64,000 nt of DNA from Mitsuokella jalaludinii DSM 13811. Lineage in GTDB: Bacteria > Bacillota > Negativicutes > Selenomonadales > Selenomonadaceae. The position numbers and the translations under genes were made by a program. The stretch covers positions 21,300 to 85,299 of the forward strand of contig NZ_JNKR01000007.1 of NCBI RefSeq assembly GCF_000702905.1, given 5' to 3'. Numbering within the stretch: position 1 is the first letter of the stretch; each line of letters opens with the position of its first letter. Below, piece after piece: positions 41,801 to 46,490 of the stretch. The notes under the pieces were generated by a model. The model saw only the letters and a list, made by a program, of their open reading frames with translations, made no database searches and was not told where the DNA came from.

Positions 41801-44247
41801 CGACTGACGGCAATGTCTCAATCCACGGCGATGTCCAGAGCGGCACCTCTTTTGCGGCGCAGGCCGATAATGGCAGCGTCACGGTCACGGGCGATATCAC
41901 AAGCGGCACGTCGGCAGACCTGTCGGCAGCCGGCGGCAATGTCTCTATCACGGGCAATGTCCAGAGCGGCACGTCGGTCACGGCGCAGGCGACGGAAGGC
42001 AATGTCACAGTCGGCGGCTCGCTGACTTCGAAGGACGGCGACACGGTGCTCTCGGCATCGGATAGCCAGAAGCTTGAAGGCAAGGGCAACATCCGCGTGA
42101 CGGGCTCTGTCGATTCCGCGCATGACATCCAGATGACGACAGATGACGGTGCGATTGCAGTCGACGGCACGCTGAAGGCCGACAAGGCTGTTGACGTCAC
42201 GACGGAAGACGGTGCAATCACCGTCGGCACGTCGGTGAAGGACGGCACGGTCAATGCTGGCACGACGGCAGCGCTGACGACTCTCCGTGGGCCAATCACG
42301 GTCCGCGGTCTCGTGACGGCCAAGAACGGCGTGAAGCTCCAGGCGGCTGAGTTGGGCGCTATCTCGGTCAAGGGCGACCTGCTCGCCACGGAAAGCGGCA
42401 ATACCGAAGCCCTGAGCAAAGATGGCGACATCGAGATCCAGGGCAAGGTCGACTCGAAGACGGGTGCGGCCACAGTCAAGACGCAGCGCGGCAGCGTGAT
42501 GGTCAGCGGCAAGATGCACGCGGCCCAGGACGCTGCAGCTGAGTCCGGCGACGGTGCTGTCACGATTGACAGCGAGTTCGTCGCCGATAACGGCAATGCC
42601 ACGGCCCGCACGGCGCGCGGCGATGTGAAGGTCAAAGGCCAGATGAAGGCCGGCACCGACGTCACAGTGCAGTCCGATGAGGGCAGTGTCACGGTCGAAG
42701 GCAGCTTGACAAGCGGCAAGGCGACGCTTGCCAAAGCGACTGACGGCGATGTCTCGATCCACGGCGATGTCCAGAGCGGTACCTCTGCTGCGGTACAGGC
42801 CGATAATGGCAGCGTCACGGTCACGGGTGATATCACAAGCGGCACGTCGGCAGACCTGTCGGCAGCCGGCGGCGATGTCTCTGTGACGGGCAATGTCCAG
42901 AGCGGCACGTTCACCGAGGCAAAGGCGACGGAAGGCAATGTCACAGTCGACGGTTCGCTGACTTCGAAGGACGGCGACACGGTGCTCTCGGCATCGGACA
43001 GCCAGAAGCTTGAAGGCAAGGGCAACATCCGCGTGACGGGCTCTGTCGATTCCGCGCATGACATCCAGATGACGACAGATGACGGTGATATCACGATTGA
43101 CGGCTTCGTCAATGCCGACCGCGATGCAATCGCGGATGCGGCTCAGTCGGGCACGATCACGCTGCGCCGGGACGTCACAGCAAATCGGGATATCAAGATG
43201 CACACGCACGACGGCAGCATGGTCTTCGACGGCCGTGATGCGGGCAAGGCCGAGGACATCCGCCTGACCGCAGTCAGCGGCAATGTCGAGCTGCGCACGA
43301 CGGGCACGGGCGATATCAAGGACAGCCACCGCCAGGCAAACGGTGACCGCGCCTTTGTCAATGCGACGAATGGCAATGTCACGATCCGCCATGAGGGAAC
43401 GGGCAATGTCGACCTCTACGGCCTCTATGCCAAGAAAGAGGCGGCGACCGAGCTCAAGAACGGCAGCCTCTACCTCGACACGATGGACGGCGACCTCGTG
43501 GCCATGTTTGTCCGCAACCCGGACAAGGTCATGAATGTCAAGCACATCACGGCGGGGCAGGAGATCGCGGTCGCCGGTGCCGACATCGGCATCGACGACA
43601 TCCTGCAGCGCGAAGGTGCCGAGGGGCTGCTGACGATCACGCCGAAAGGTGCGTCGGACGATGCGCCCATCAAGAACCTCCACATCGGCGACATCCGCAC
43701 GAACGAGGGCAGCGGCGTCCGCTTCAAGCACCTCTGGCTGGAGAACGGCGACGTCTCGGTCAGCAAGGGACAGCTCCTGCTCGACAAGCTTTACGTCCTC
43801 AACAAGGCACGGTTCAGCAATGGCGTCATGACGACAAATGTCTTCGGCACGGCGCCGGTCTATGAGGAAGGCGTGACGAGCGCATACTGGAACGACACGG
43901 CCATCAACGACCCGAAAGAGGCACTCTCGTCCTGGCTCAATGGTGAGCCGGACGAGAAGCGCTGGATGTTCCTGCGCTTCTACGGCCAGGTCAATGCGCA
44001 GCACAGCAATGGCAACCTCCTGGACCTCGCCGACCACTACCGGGTAAACCGCGAGCGCTACACGGAGGCGGACTGGATGCGCATGATGAAGAACAAGGAC
44101 CGCTACGATTTCTATCGTACGTACTACCATCCGGCACTCTCGCTCCACGACCGCTTCGGCCTCGTCGATGCGTCGGACTACCTCGGCGCATCCAAGGCAA
44201 AGCCAGGAGTGACGGACGTTGATGAAGCAGAAAGCGAAAAGGCATGA
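26857..44247 (+). CDS. Giant TpsA filamentous adhesin (LktA-like, two-partner secretion)
   Basis: 5,796 residues in one uninterrupted frame, with ribosome site AGAAGGAGGTAATCATC before ATG 26857. A basic N-terminal extension and hydrophobic segment (residues about 34-53) form the signal. Residues about 60-250 are the TPS secretion domain; where FHA proteins have NPNGI it reads SPEGMAVGKSGVINTGAL. The rest is a Gly/Ala/Asn/Thr/Val-rich beta-helix interrupted by helical charged inserts (about 805-930 and 4288-4418) and a Trp/Lys-rich block (about 3915-4050). Residues 4964-5098 and 5276-5410 are near-identical. The C-terminus lacks a barrel, so export depends on TpsB upstream. The helical inserts and the ending resemble the Fusobacterium leukotoxin LktA family of filamentous adhesins. 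Codon use differs between the middle and the 3' end. Confidence 0.92.
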   Translation: MSYTRYTNRKNERASTKDAARMTRTEANRLTDKVLSALMAAGLVMSPTAVDASEIKDVNNQPVSAESGVYNIYAQKLHGDIAINEFAKFQLDANDIANLYFHKQGETINAGNLLNFVNTRIDINGTVNAIRNGTIGGNLFFLSPEGMAVGKSGVINTGALYVMAPATTSLPGESNYGSLKGVFDKGAATEDHLNAIKNGSPLIPLNPSGTISVLGKINAADDVKLYAAQIAVGRNLTGQAIDGTAAGGVEKAAAIETGVTDFASLVNLTDDQKTAAGLGNLQATQTGNGDIVLAAKAAYANAYDKAFNDLGKLAGLLGTTETPEINVPKTITASVENYGTIKTSTATGDVVLKAEATNGNKDSASGASAFAQTVADVKVQGDVKAAGQVELTAKADNTYVDSGNSVTDNLGDTLSYVVPVGANVMILDNKASVTVEKEAQVEGSQVAVSAEANLDGTAGVMAAGRKLVSKVPSAIPAVGMGYAKATNEATVQIDGNVKATGADTVDDKGNVKDKALQIKANAQSAVDHSASTTVKKGALGAGSASLAAAVAITDHTNDATVNLNGMAEAEQGSASVTADTVHKLNTSATAKATDETVGTAAVDVVVHASTSAVDVQGTVNAKNDVTIKATNTTDENTHVSNNNLGMGKLQAEAMKAADLTGISNKVKENKVVAGILSKLQKDGGNTDVPLSTTLGQTLSAGAAVTVADETNKAKVNIGSKASVQAGQELTAKAESKVYDTMMTASGATSSFKNSDNSSDTVTIATGVVYAGMDNQADVTVADGTDDQHATLKANGNLNLQSSNIMEYHRPERMKREIDRSIEKLNTAIDAIANMPEAKQEQAKEILEQLEKLKTSMTGMAAAFTTDYLQDTSNVKNLTAEGTLNKIGNVAGTGWEILNAVTKIQQSVAQLQDVTSPFGEVVTNALAVVTNAVAFTEPNQYANVSAAAVSRGGSDTKASLAAAVTATDFDYGSHVTVGKHASLTAGNALDLRAEEAIKDVNITGKNKVWKNDAEAAGGVGIGGSVNYQNFDTDTLVKVGKGAALTAGDMELASSSDIFHTGVMLSAGKAEGSAISGMLAMTDSDSKNQTLVDKDAVLKAVKDADKKGSIAITGYNDTNVNNAILSLSAGSGAAAAGIAAAINKVDVVNRAAVENIDAADDDEKSGSIQASKLGVSAETTGLINIISVAGGVTASGKDPEKPEADKGPLDKLGDGFGKLASLTDTVNGKINDVSKKVQNVISTVNGAGASQGGTQSAVPTKSETAPSFAFAGAGSVSLNLVSDTTQAVIDGAHVNLNNDGVLQAGARDTAFVGAFSGGAAISARKGQSSGTSAAFSGAVGVNKIDNTIESAVKNSTVEGLKSMDVTALSGGTSVAVGTGLSLTKNSQPGNNFAGGASVSVNLIDKDVKALAEKNTVSGVSADEKAAVKLTAYESDLQVTGGVNANVATGGGTAVGGSITVADINNDLDARISGGMYTNIKTADAESLLATKQITAAISTGVAVGGSGTNNAFTGAMVYNGLHNTVKAGIDGRAKVTADSIAVRAHDTTSGSAEAKPYQDLLGNYKEHQQFAEDAGVDTDGSSYYKTSDSSNGLDTAGEKVDFDGNKGSLSVGAAFVVAGSSGNAAGAAVNVANVDNDFTAAIADATLAANSVSAEADADSLAVNVSAGVAAGSKDFGGMGSVTWQDMDNTVLAKASDSDITADSLAVKAASNSQAVNVAGSVAYGKTAGVGAALAYNGLDNHIGAYLAGGSVTAKTPSTGVSVDVEGKNTGKIYGIGAAVAASQNAAVNGTVVMNHGGSDTEAAVGEVRPEDGTNTVKDTAVANAEAVKVKAESDDVRVAVAGNVSASGKVALGGAVAYNDVGGASSGTENAKQKTRAALVSTTLTNVKNGTVTVKAADNSTLTTVGVGVGGAGKVAVQGAAATSLVNKAVLAEIKDSSIDKDEDKAAVVSVQATSNSEINSTAVVGAGSGTFAGGAGVAVNRINQDTAATMSGSTVKDKHTTVQADGNSTITSIGVGAALAGKVALAGNIAVNQIGNNVKAAVTGSTLTSSGNIGVLANGREKLTNYAGTVSGAAGNAGLGMGVSYNAITGNVESTVGESSLEARGKETETVGDAQKGVAVTASGQHNLKSVALTAGLAGSDTVAVGAAGTVTVNNIGGTTRAAVTGTDINAELDNSMAGDVAVKAHDVTKSESHVGSLSVGIGADGGAGVSAASDTLLLDRETAAELSGTDAAKKTVNGRNLAVTADQKSTVVTNADGVAGAGGIYGSGAVAATAAATKLDGSVTATMKNIISNNKGLDISAKRDHETTLVSASAAMSAAMVSGAVGAGVGVVNDDFTTNAELINSDVTASKEDGQTGSGSVNVAADSSTSVTTVVAGVAGSMGAAASTISVNNLNSQTAAVVDNSTVAADQDFAVDAHNRVTTKFNAATLGAGGAAIATGVGVNTIGTSTLAEVNKSTIKAQKAAITSREEMDVDQNLVGATAGSLGINANVMVTSIGTELADTYGSSDNNGASFDTTAALKRSNTALDSQKTATTDDGDESSKVVKDTLHNRDTGVAATDASGVTVSSGKSDAKGTQVAVTNSDITTTDTMALRADRKTDAQITAASASVSGSLGLSATVAVLDAKKDAGVSISGSKLQAGKALSVAAAQSGETGIDAYQANIAGVAAVSAAYAQSSSSGETKIEAVGSTLTSDKEGITMKAEDKSQTASSVYGATAGLVTAGALVSKADNTSDVNLAVKGSALHTAQGTASLQADKANVVTAKTYGGAFGLVGANGVVALASDEGASKILVAQSNSKNSSFIGQTASLQATTRPAVTAETGSLSVALLGSASASVATASAKGEARVQVADGTTLDVDKAEITASAESQNGKNNSEAKVKGFAAAGRGTAVINTAIANTDIDTDVTMGKVSFKKNRGTALNVISANTTQTAADARGITVGGLFASGTNLAYTGSGTEKDANTATITLQGNKTQLKSLSANASGTTHNLTTADGSGGGMISGDLAGAVDNKTYTGSKVTLKGSWDVNGDVAIQSAQTDHMDLNADATKAAVVGASATKADNTANGAADVVLTGSQITSGGLLTAKANSKVNFGQNKAYAVEGSGYGGVAVQGAKLNNTVNRTANVDARNASLTSSGSQILAAESGGKINAAGYIKAAGAGAATWVDVDNNLTSQNTITTDGKTSLRTDTADSDITLAASDDWNVTAKGVAVTQGGAVGGASSDVKNTLQRTNKVDVQGKVYSLNDVNLYAGKDENGALDNLDLNVESEAYNKTALSVAVPKFKDTLTQANQVIVGKDADVAGVRHVSAYADEAGKYLREQSVKYTWYHSDANENFTSTSVGKKSDSINDKTDNYVQIDGKVTAGTQNKQKVVIGGTGQIVVLDQDELAAVKAVKGQENAVQHPTIDASSGIDTANITYARIDYANALVTRYYELANLISQYSDSKDLTALKGYQDEQTRIYNELNDLGLLSKAIGEDGKEYLVPVSGLTVDTITLPDIVASGGNITVEAGSLKGAGTLKAQGSPEATVENHTNLYLKVGDVRAVNPGGEIHYNGQSLAKDAVAIIKNANQDKSSAVNLTVSTDAATSTGGTVTIKSDYGKAAIKAKIDEVDANNKKTGKKVDAELVPKADIEINGNVEAENGVVTVEDKNYNILLQGEGSRTAEVNGKEIHLTAGKSISQGFTQGIVNIGGNPEQLYKDKYFNSEVQEYNKAYGFEHTERVHAEDRTHDDVLNGSGSRIAGDNIYINASDINFNGLIQSGYGKYEVTVASTVTPQVQKLDRSWARMGKQNLSDAVITTGTYYLVQEGGKVLQADGTYKYQPDVYYNPSTQKLVIPDIDAHGGKIYLSGRISSTGNGKIVALDGAYDISVTNNTNTALQVGKLISNKNDGLISIADSSRNQVTEYTRNSTVVKDLTNWDKAAGDWKVLSTSGASSVYNPQKDLRYNWTSGQKVTTKKHYEHDHKAGLWGAVTTLNETELTKYEQEITPQDMGHKTFTNDNGVYIDTSNLTNKDKQYVFVYDNVVLNNSRTQPVVTKRWKTGFLGWFHWERTEWDTNTGTAQQYVGSVKADHGIDIGFLGNQNGNSAINVTSKAGVTLAGRIQSSQSGAGSTIAITSQEGAINQNGGLLKGDNIKLSAKKGLTNIAIESLGDTVKLDAANTGRGNMNITVDGAYGKAGHVNLVKAENMNGDVSLTVLGNLTQSTAEAVKGNRIDIVSRQGGVGTAATALKVETPDHAVDVLNPLSSSVNITAKGDIYAAEDSNLRVGTIKSTGGNVTLTTAGSLIDALPSGETIDRGNTADLVQGWKDLGLIDGEGQYKQKQAEDVAAYKDGVQSEFAQYLNLKTAYANKEEAAENDVNYQTLKDRYGAYASADDYLAKSDTAKNHLANLQKAGAGWTENELLYAISDAIVNKAQGSTDTELKEANISGQNITIHAKNIGSDKAAEDVLVKDITTDERLDDLKKVVNANVSDVGYTKNDKGENVFRIYGKVPVGIEARGELNIASDGNIYVAGRASGENKDTVLKLGKVTTSTGDIRVLGKAGVTNSLKDGSANLNGKNLILEGGSSDIGAADKPIDVDLTGSLSALTDGSMYISSVGNHNLQLSGLYAGKDMVLASRKDIAMSPDASAQAYLNAGRLLDLKAEGGIGAKDSGVRILGNGATINAEAKDGNIYLAGKRKAGEQDGLLLLGMVKTNPGHMIDVAAETSLGLGSNENASLLVSQVQADTVNLSSDREINLKNGTLTAGTLKLKADGSINQTAAHAITASDVSVDAAAGISLNSGAEAESKMFNAFKEVTLNNASEATDIVLGNGGDEDLKVIFADGSKAQDVTVRNYANGEANDLDIHGPIAAAAGIALINDEGSLVTTGGLDAKADIRETAKGSLNNSDALHAEQDIVLTATDGSIINDAAITAKRNVTMKAGDSIENRAATTAYTGAISLNAYHDIKQKGDAKAGTDTTAESADGSVTVEGSLTSGKATLAKATDGNVSIHGDVQSGTSFAAQADNGSVTVTGDITSGTSADLSAAGGNVSITGNVQSGTSVTAQATEGNVTVGGSLTSKDGDTVLSASDSQKLEGKGNIRVTGSVDSAHDIQMTTDDGAIAVDGTLKADKAVDVTTEDGAITVGTSVKDGTVNAGTTAALTTLRGPITVRGLVTAKNGVKLQAAELGAISVKGDLLATESGNTEALSKDGDIEIQGKVDSKTGAATVKTQRGSVMVSGKMHAAQDAAAESGDGAVTIDSEFVADNGNATARTARGDVKVKGQMKAGTDVTVQSDEGSVTVEGSLTSGKATLAKATDGDVSIHGDVQSGTSAAVQADNGSVTVTGDITSGTSADLSAAGGDVSVTGNVQSGTFTEAKATEGNVTVDGSLTSKDGDTVLSASDSQKLEGKGNIRVTGSVDSAHDIQMTTDDGDITIDGFVNADRDAIADAAQSGTITLRRDVTANRDIKMHTHDGSMVFDGRDAGKAEDIRLTAVSGNVELRTTGTGDIKDSHRQANGDRAFVNATNGNVTIRHEGTGNVDLYGLYAKKEAATELKNGSLYLDTMDGDLVAMFVRNPDKVMNVKHITAGQEIAVAGADIGIDDILQREGAEGLLTITPKGASDDAPIKNLHIGDIRTNEGSGVRFKHLWLENGDVSVSKGQLLLDKLYVLNKARFSNGVMTTNVFGTAPVYEEGVTSAYWNDTAINDPKEALSSWLNGEPDEKRWMFLRFYGQVNAQHSNGNLLDLADHYRVNRERYTEADWMRMMKNKDRYDFYRTYYHPALSLHDRFGLVDASDYLGASKAKPGVTDVDEAESEKA
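41746..42150 (+). repeat. 405-bp repeat in tpsA, copy 1
   Basis: Begins GGCAGTGTCACGGTCGAAGG and ends GACGACAGATGACGGT. It matches copy 2 at a constant offset of 936 bp with no gaps, and encodes 135 codons (residues 4964-5098) with scattered substitutions. Confidence 0.93.
42682..43086 (+). repeat. 405-bp repeat in tpsA, copy 2
   Basis: Second copy, residues 5276-5410. The last part, from TSKDGDTVLSASDSQ through AHDIQMTTDDG, is almost identical to copy 1 at the DNA level, which suggests recent duplication or ongoing gene conversion. Confidence 0.93.
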
Positions 44248-44262
44248 CGTCATGACAGGAAA

Positions 44263-44302
44263 GCCGGGACACACTAATCGAGTTCCGTGGTGCCCCGGCG
44301 GA
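44263..44302 (+). terminator. Possible weak terminator or hairpin after tpsA
   Basis: GCCGGGACACAC (from 44263) can pair with GTGGTGCCCCGGC (to about 44299) with small internal loops. It is not followed by a clear T tract, so a terminator role is uncertain and read-through into the YbjN-like gene is possible. Confidence 0.35.
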
Positions 44303-44359
44303 CTGTTAAATCATTCCAGAAGATACAGATGAAGATACAGATAAGGAAAGGTGAGCATC

Positions 44360-44791
44360 ATGAACAAGAAAGCAGAAGAATTCAAAGCATACGTCGAGAA
44401 GACGCGTCCTCTGGCCTTCACGATCGAGGAGATCCCCGATGACAACTACGAAACGGTGGCCTTCCGGTCGTTTGCGGAGGTCCGCGGCAACCGGCTGCCG
44501 CTCGTCGTCATCCTCGACACGAGCATCTACGCGATGATCCGCATCCTCGTCGTGCCGCGCGCCGTGCGTAGCCAGAACCGCGAGGAACTGCTCGAGACGC
44601 TCAACCGCTACAACAAGAAGTACAAGACATGCAAGTACTACATTGACGACGAAGAGAACGTCGTGCTCGACACCTGCATCCTCTGCGGCGAAGAGAAGAT
44701 TGACGGCGACCTCGTCTACGCCATGTTCCGCGTCCTCCTGCAGGAACTTGAGGACCATTATCCAGAGCTGATGAAGATCGTCTGGGACTGA
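44360..44791 (+). CDS. YbjN-like protein of unknown function
   Basis: 143 residues from ATG 44360, with AAAGGTGAGCATC upstream. The alternating pattern of strands and helices (FTIEEIPDDNYETVAFRSF, LPLVVILDTSIYAMIRILVV, LLETLNRYNKKYKTCKYYIDDEENVVLDTC, LVYAMFRVLLQELEDHYPELMKIVW) matches the YbjN / type III chaperone-like fold seen in small cytoplasmic proteins of unclear role. It has two Cys in CILC. It lies directly after tpsA on the same strand and ends in a strong terminator, so it may be the last gene of the adhesin operon. Assignment rests on pattern only. Confidence 0.65.
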   Translation: MNKKAEEFKAYVEKTRPLAFTIEEIPDDNYETVAFRSFAEVRGNRLPLVVILDTSIYAMIRILVVPRAVRSQNREELLETLNRYNKKYKTCKYYIDDEENVVLDTCILCGEEKIDGDLVYAMFRVLLQELEDHYPELMKIVWD

Positions 44792-44796
44792 CAGAA

Positions 44797-44836
44797 AACC
44801 GCTTCGCAGCAATCTTGCTGCGAAGCGGTTTTTGTG
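44797..44836. terminator. Bidirectional terminator
   Basis: AAACCGCTTCGCAGCAA (44797-44813) pairs with TTGCTGCGAAGCGGTTT (44816-44832), followed by TTTGTG; a short A run precedes it. It separates the YbjN-like gene from the convergent aldo/keto reductase gene. Confidence 0.88.
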
Positions 44837-44849
44837 TGCAGGAACATGT

Positions 44850-45881
44850 TCAGCGCACGAGTCCCTGGACGCCGGGGGCCAGGGAGATGGCGTCGATCTC
44901 CTGCCGCTCTTCAGCGGTGAAGTGGGTGTTCTCGATGGCCTTGATGTTGTCGAGGATCTGCTCGGGCTTGGAGGCGCCGATGAGGACGGTGGTGACATCC
45001 GCGTCCTTGAGGTCCCAGGCGAGGGCCATCTCGGCGAGCGTCTGGCCGCGTTCTTCGGCGAGCTTGCTCAGCGCGCGGATGGCCTGGAGTTTCTCGGGCG
45101 TCAGGGACTTCTCCTTGAGGAAGCGGCCGTCGCGGCGGATGCGGCTGTCCTCGGGAATGCCGCTCATGTAGCGGTCGGTCAGGAGACCCTGGCAGAGCGG
45201 GCTGAAGGCGACGATGCCGAGGCCGAGGTCTGCCGACGTGTTCTTGAGGCCGTTCTTCTCGATCGTGCGGTCGAAGATGGAGTAGCGGTTCTGGTTGACG
45301 ATGAGCGGCACGTGCATCTCGTGCAGGATGGTCGCAGCGCGCAGGAGCGTCGGGCCGTCGTAATTCGAGAGGCCGACGTAGAGCGCCTTGCCGCTCCTGA
45401 CGATCTGCGCGAGCGCGCCCATCGTCTCCTCGAGCGGCGTCTCGGGATCCATGCGGTGGTGGTAGAAGATGTCGACGTAGTCGAGGTGCATGCGCCTGAG
45501 GCTCTGGTCGAGGCTCGCGATCAGGTACTTGCGGCTGCCCCAGTTACCGTAGGGGCCGGGCCACATGTCGTAACCGGCTTTCGTCGCGATGACGAGCTCG
45601 TCGCGGTAGGGGCGGAAGAGGTCGTCCATGAGGCGGCCGAAGTTCCGCTCGGCGCTGCCGTAGGCCGGCCCGTAGTTGTTGGCGAGGTCAAAGTACGTGA
45701 TGCCGTGGTCGAAGGCTGTGCAGCAGAGCGCCTTCATCGTAGCGTAGTCTGCCGTGTCGCCGAAGTTGTGCCAGAGTCCCAGCGCAACGCGCGGCAGGCG
45801 CAGCCCGCTCCTGCCGCAGTGCGGATAAGCCATCGCCTCGTAACGCGATGCGGCAGCCGTGTATGTCTTGCAGATATCCAT
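44850..45881 (-). CDS. Aldo/keto reductase, YghZ (L-glyceraldehyde-3-phosphate reductase) type
   Basis: 343 residues with the TIM-barrel aldo/keto reductase pattern. The predicted catalytic tetrad is Asp65 (TYFDLANNYG), Tyr70, Lys101 (IATKAGYD) and His141 (IFYHHRMD). The WPGPYGNWGSRKYL insertion and GITYFDLANNYGP-AYGSAE are typical of the YghZ / potassium-channel beta-subunit-like group that reduces small aldehydes with NADPH. ATG 45881 has GAGGATGATACA upstream. It is transcribed divergently from a marR gene across a 137-bp gap with a -10-like TATAAT on this strand (plus-strand ATTATA 45906-45911), so control by MarR is likely. Confidence 0.88.
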   Translation of the reverse strand: MDICKTYTAAASRYEAMAYPHCGRSGLRLPRVALGLWHNFGDTADYATMKALCCTAFDHGITYFDLANNYGPAYGSAERNFGRLMDDLFRPYRDELVIATKAGYDMWPGPYGNWGSRKYLIASLDQSLRRMHLDYVDIFYHHRMDPETPLEETMGALAQIVRSGKALYVGLSNYDGPTLLRAATILHEMHVPLIVNQNRYSIFDRTIEKNGLKNTSADLGLGIVAFSPLCQGLLTDRYMSGIPEDSRIRRDGRFLKEKSLTPEKLQAIRALSKLAEERGQTLAEMALAWDLKDADVTTVLIGASKPEQILDNIKAIENTHFTAEERQEIDAISLAPGVQGLVR

Positions 45882-45951
45882 TGTATCATCCTCCAGTCTG
45901 CTTCTATTATATACAAAAATCGATCGGTTTGACAGGGTGAGGGCGCTCTGT

Positions 45952-45980
45952 TTGACAATTGTACGAGGCCGTACTATAAT
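45952..45980 (+). promoter_or_regulatory. Consensus promoter of marR with internal dyad operator
   Basis: TTGACA at 45952-45957 and TATAAT at 45975-45980 are perfect consensus boxes with a 17-bp spacer. The spacer contains GTACG-AGGC-CGTAC (45961-45974), a dyad centred between the boxes. A MarR dimer bound here would block RNA polymerase, so autoregulation is inferred. Confidence 0.78.
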
Positions 45981-46018
45981 AGGCGGAATGTAAGAGAACG
46001 AGAAAGGAAGGATATGGC

Positions 46019-46435
46019 ATGATTTTGGACAATACGATCGGGTACATGATCAGCCGCGTGGCGCGCAAGATTCACTATGCGGTCGACGAGGTGTTCAAGG
46101 CGTATGGCATCACGGTGGAGCAGTGGGTGGCGCTCAAGACGATTGCAGAATATGAACCGTTATGCCAGAAGGCGCTCGCCGAGAAGATCGAGAAGAACCA
46201 GAACACGGTCAAGGCGCTCGTCACGCATCTCGACGACAAGGGATTCATCGACCGCACACCCAATCCGGATGACATGCGCCACATGATGCTGCGGACGACG
46301 GAGCGGGGCAGAGCGCTCGTCGCGCGGCTCACCGAGCTCGACGAGCACAAGAACTTCGATTTCCTCGGGGCGCTCAGCGAGGCGGAGCAGGAGGACCTGC
46401 GCCGCATGCTGCGCAAGATCGAGGAAAGGCTCTGA
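46019..46435 (+). CDS. MarR-family transcriptional regulator
   Basis: 138 residues with the MarR winged-helix layout: an N-terminal dimer helix (DNTIGYMISRVARKIHYAVDEVF), helix-turn-helix (LCQKALAEKIEKNQNTVKALVTHLDDKGFI), wing (RTPNPDDMRHMMLRTTERGRAL) and a C-terminal dimer helix. The DDMR sequence in the wing is the conserved DNA-backbone contact. ATG 46019 follows AAAGGAAGGATATGGC. It is flanked by a divergent aldo/keto reductase and a downstream MFS transporter, the usual setting of a regulator controlling a detoxification or efflux response. Confidence 0.9.
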   Translation: MILDNTIGYMISRVARKIHYAVDEVFKAYGITVEQWVALKTIAEYEPLCQKALAEKIEKNQNTVKALVTHLDDKGFIDRTPNPDDMRHMMLRTTERGRALVARLTELDEHKNFDFLGALSEAEQEDLRRMLRKIEERL

Positions 46436-46490
46436 GTGCGGCGCACGACTGCCCGTTATTGGTGTGGAATGGTTTGGAAAGGAAGATCAC

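Noticed and set aside
26857..44247. Frameshift or assembly collapse in tpsA because of its size and repeats
   Set aside because: The frame is continuous for 5,796 codons and the duplication is in frame, so there is no sign of a break.
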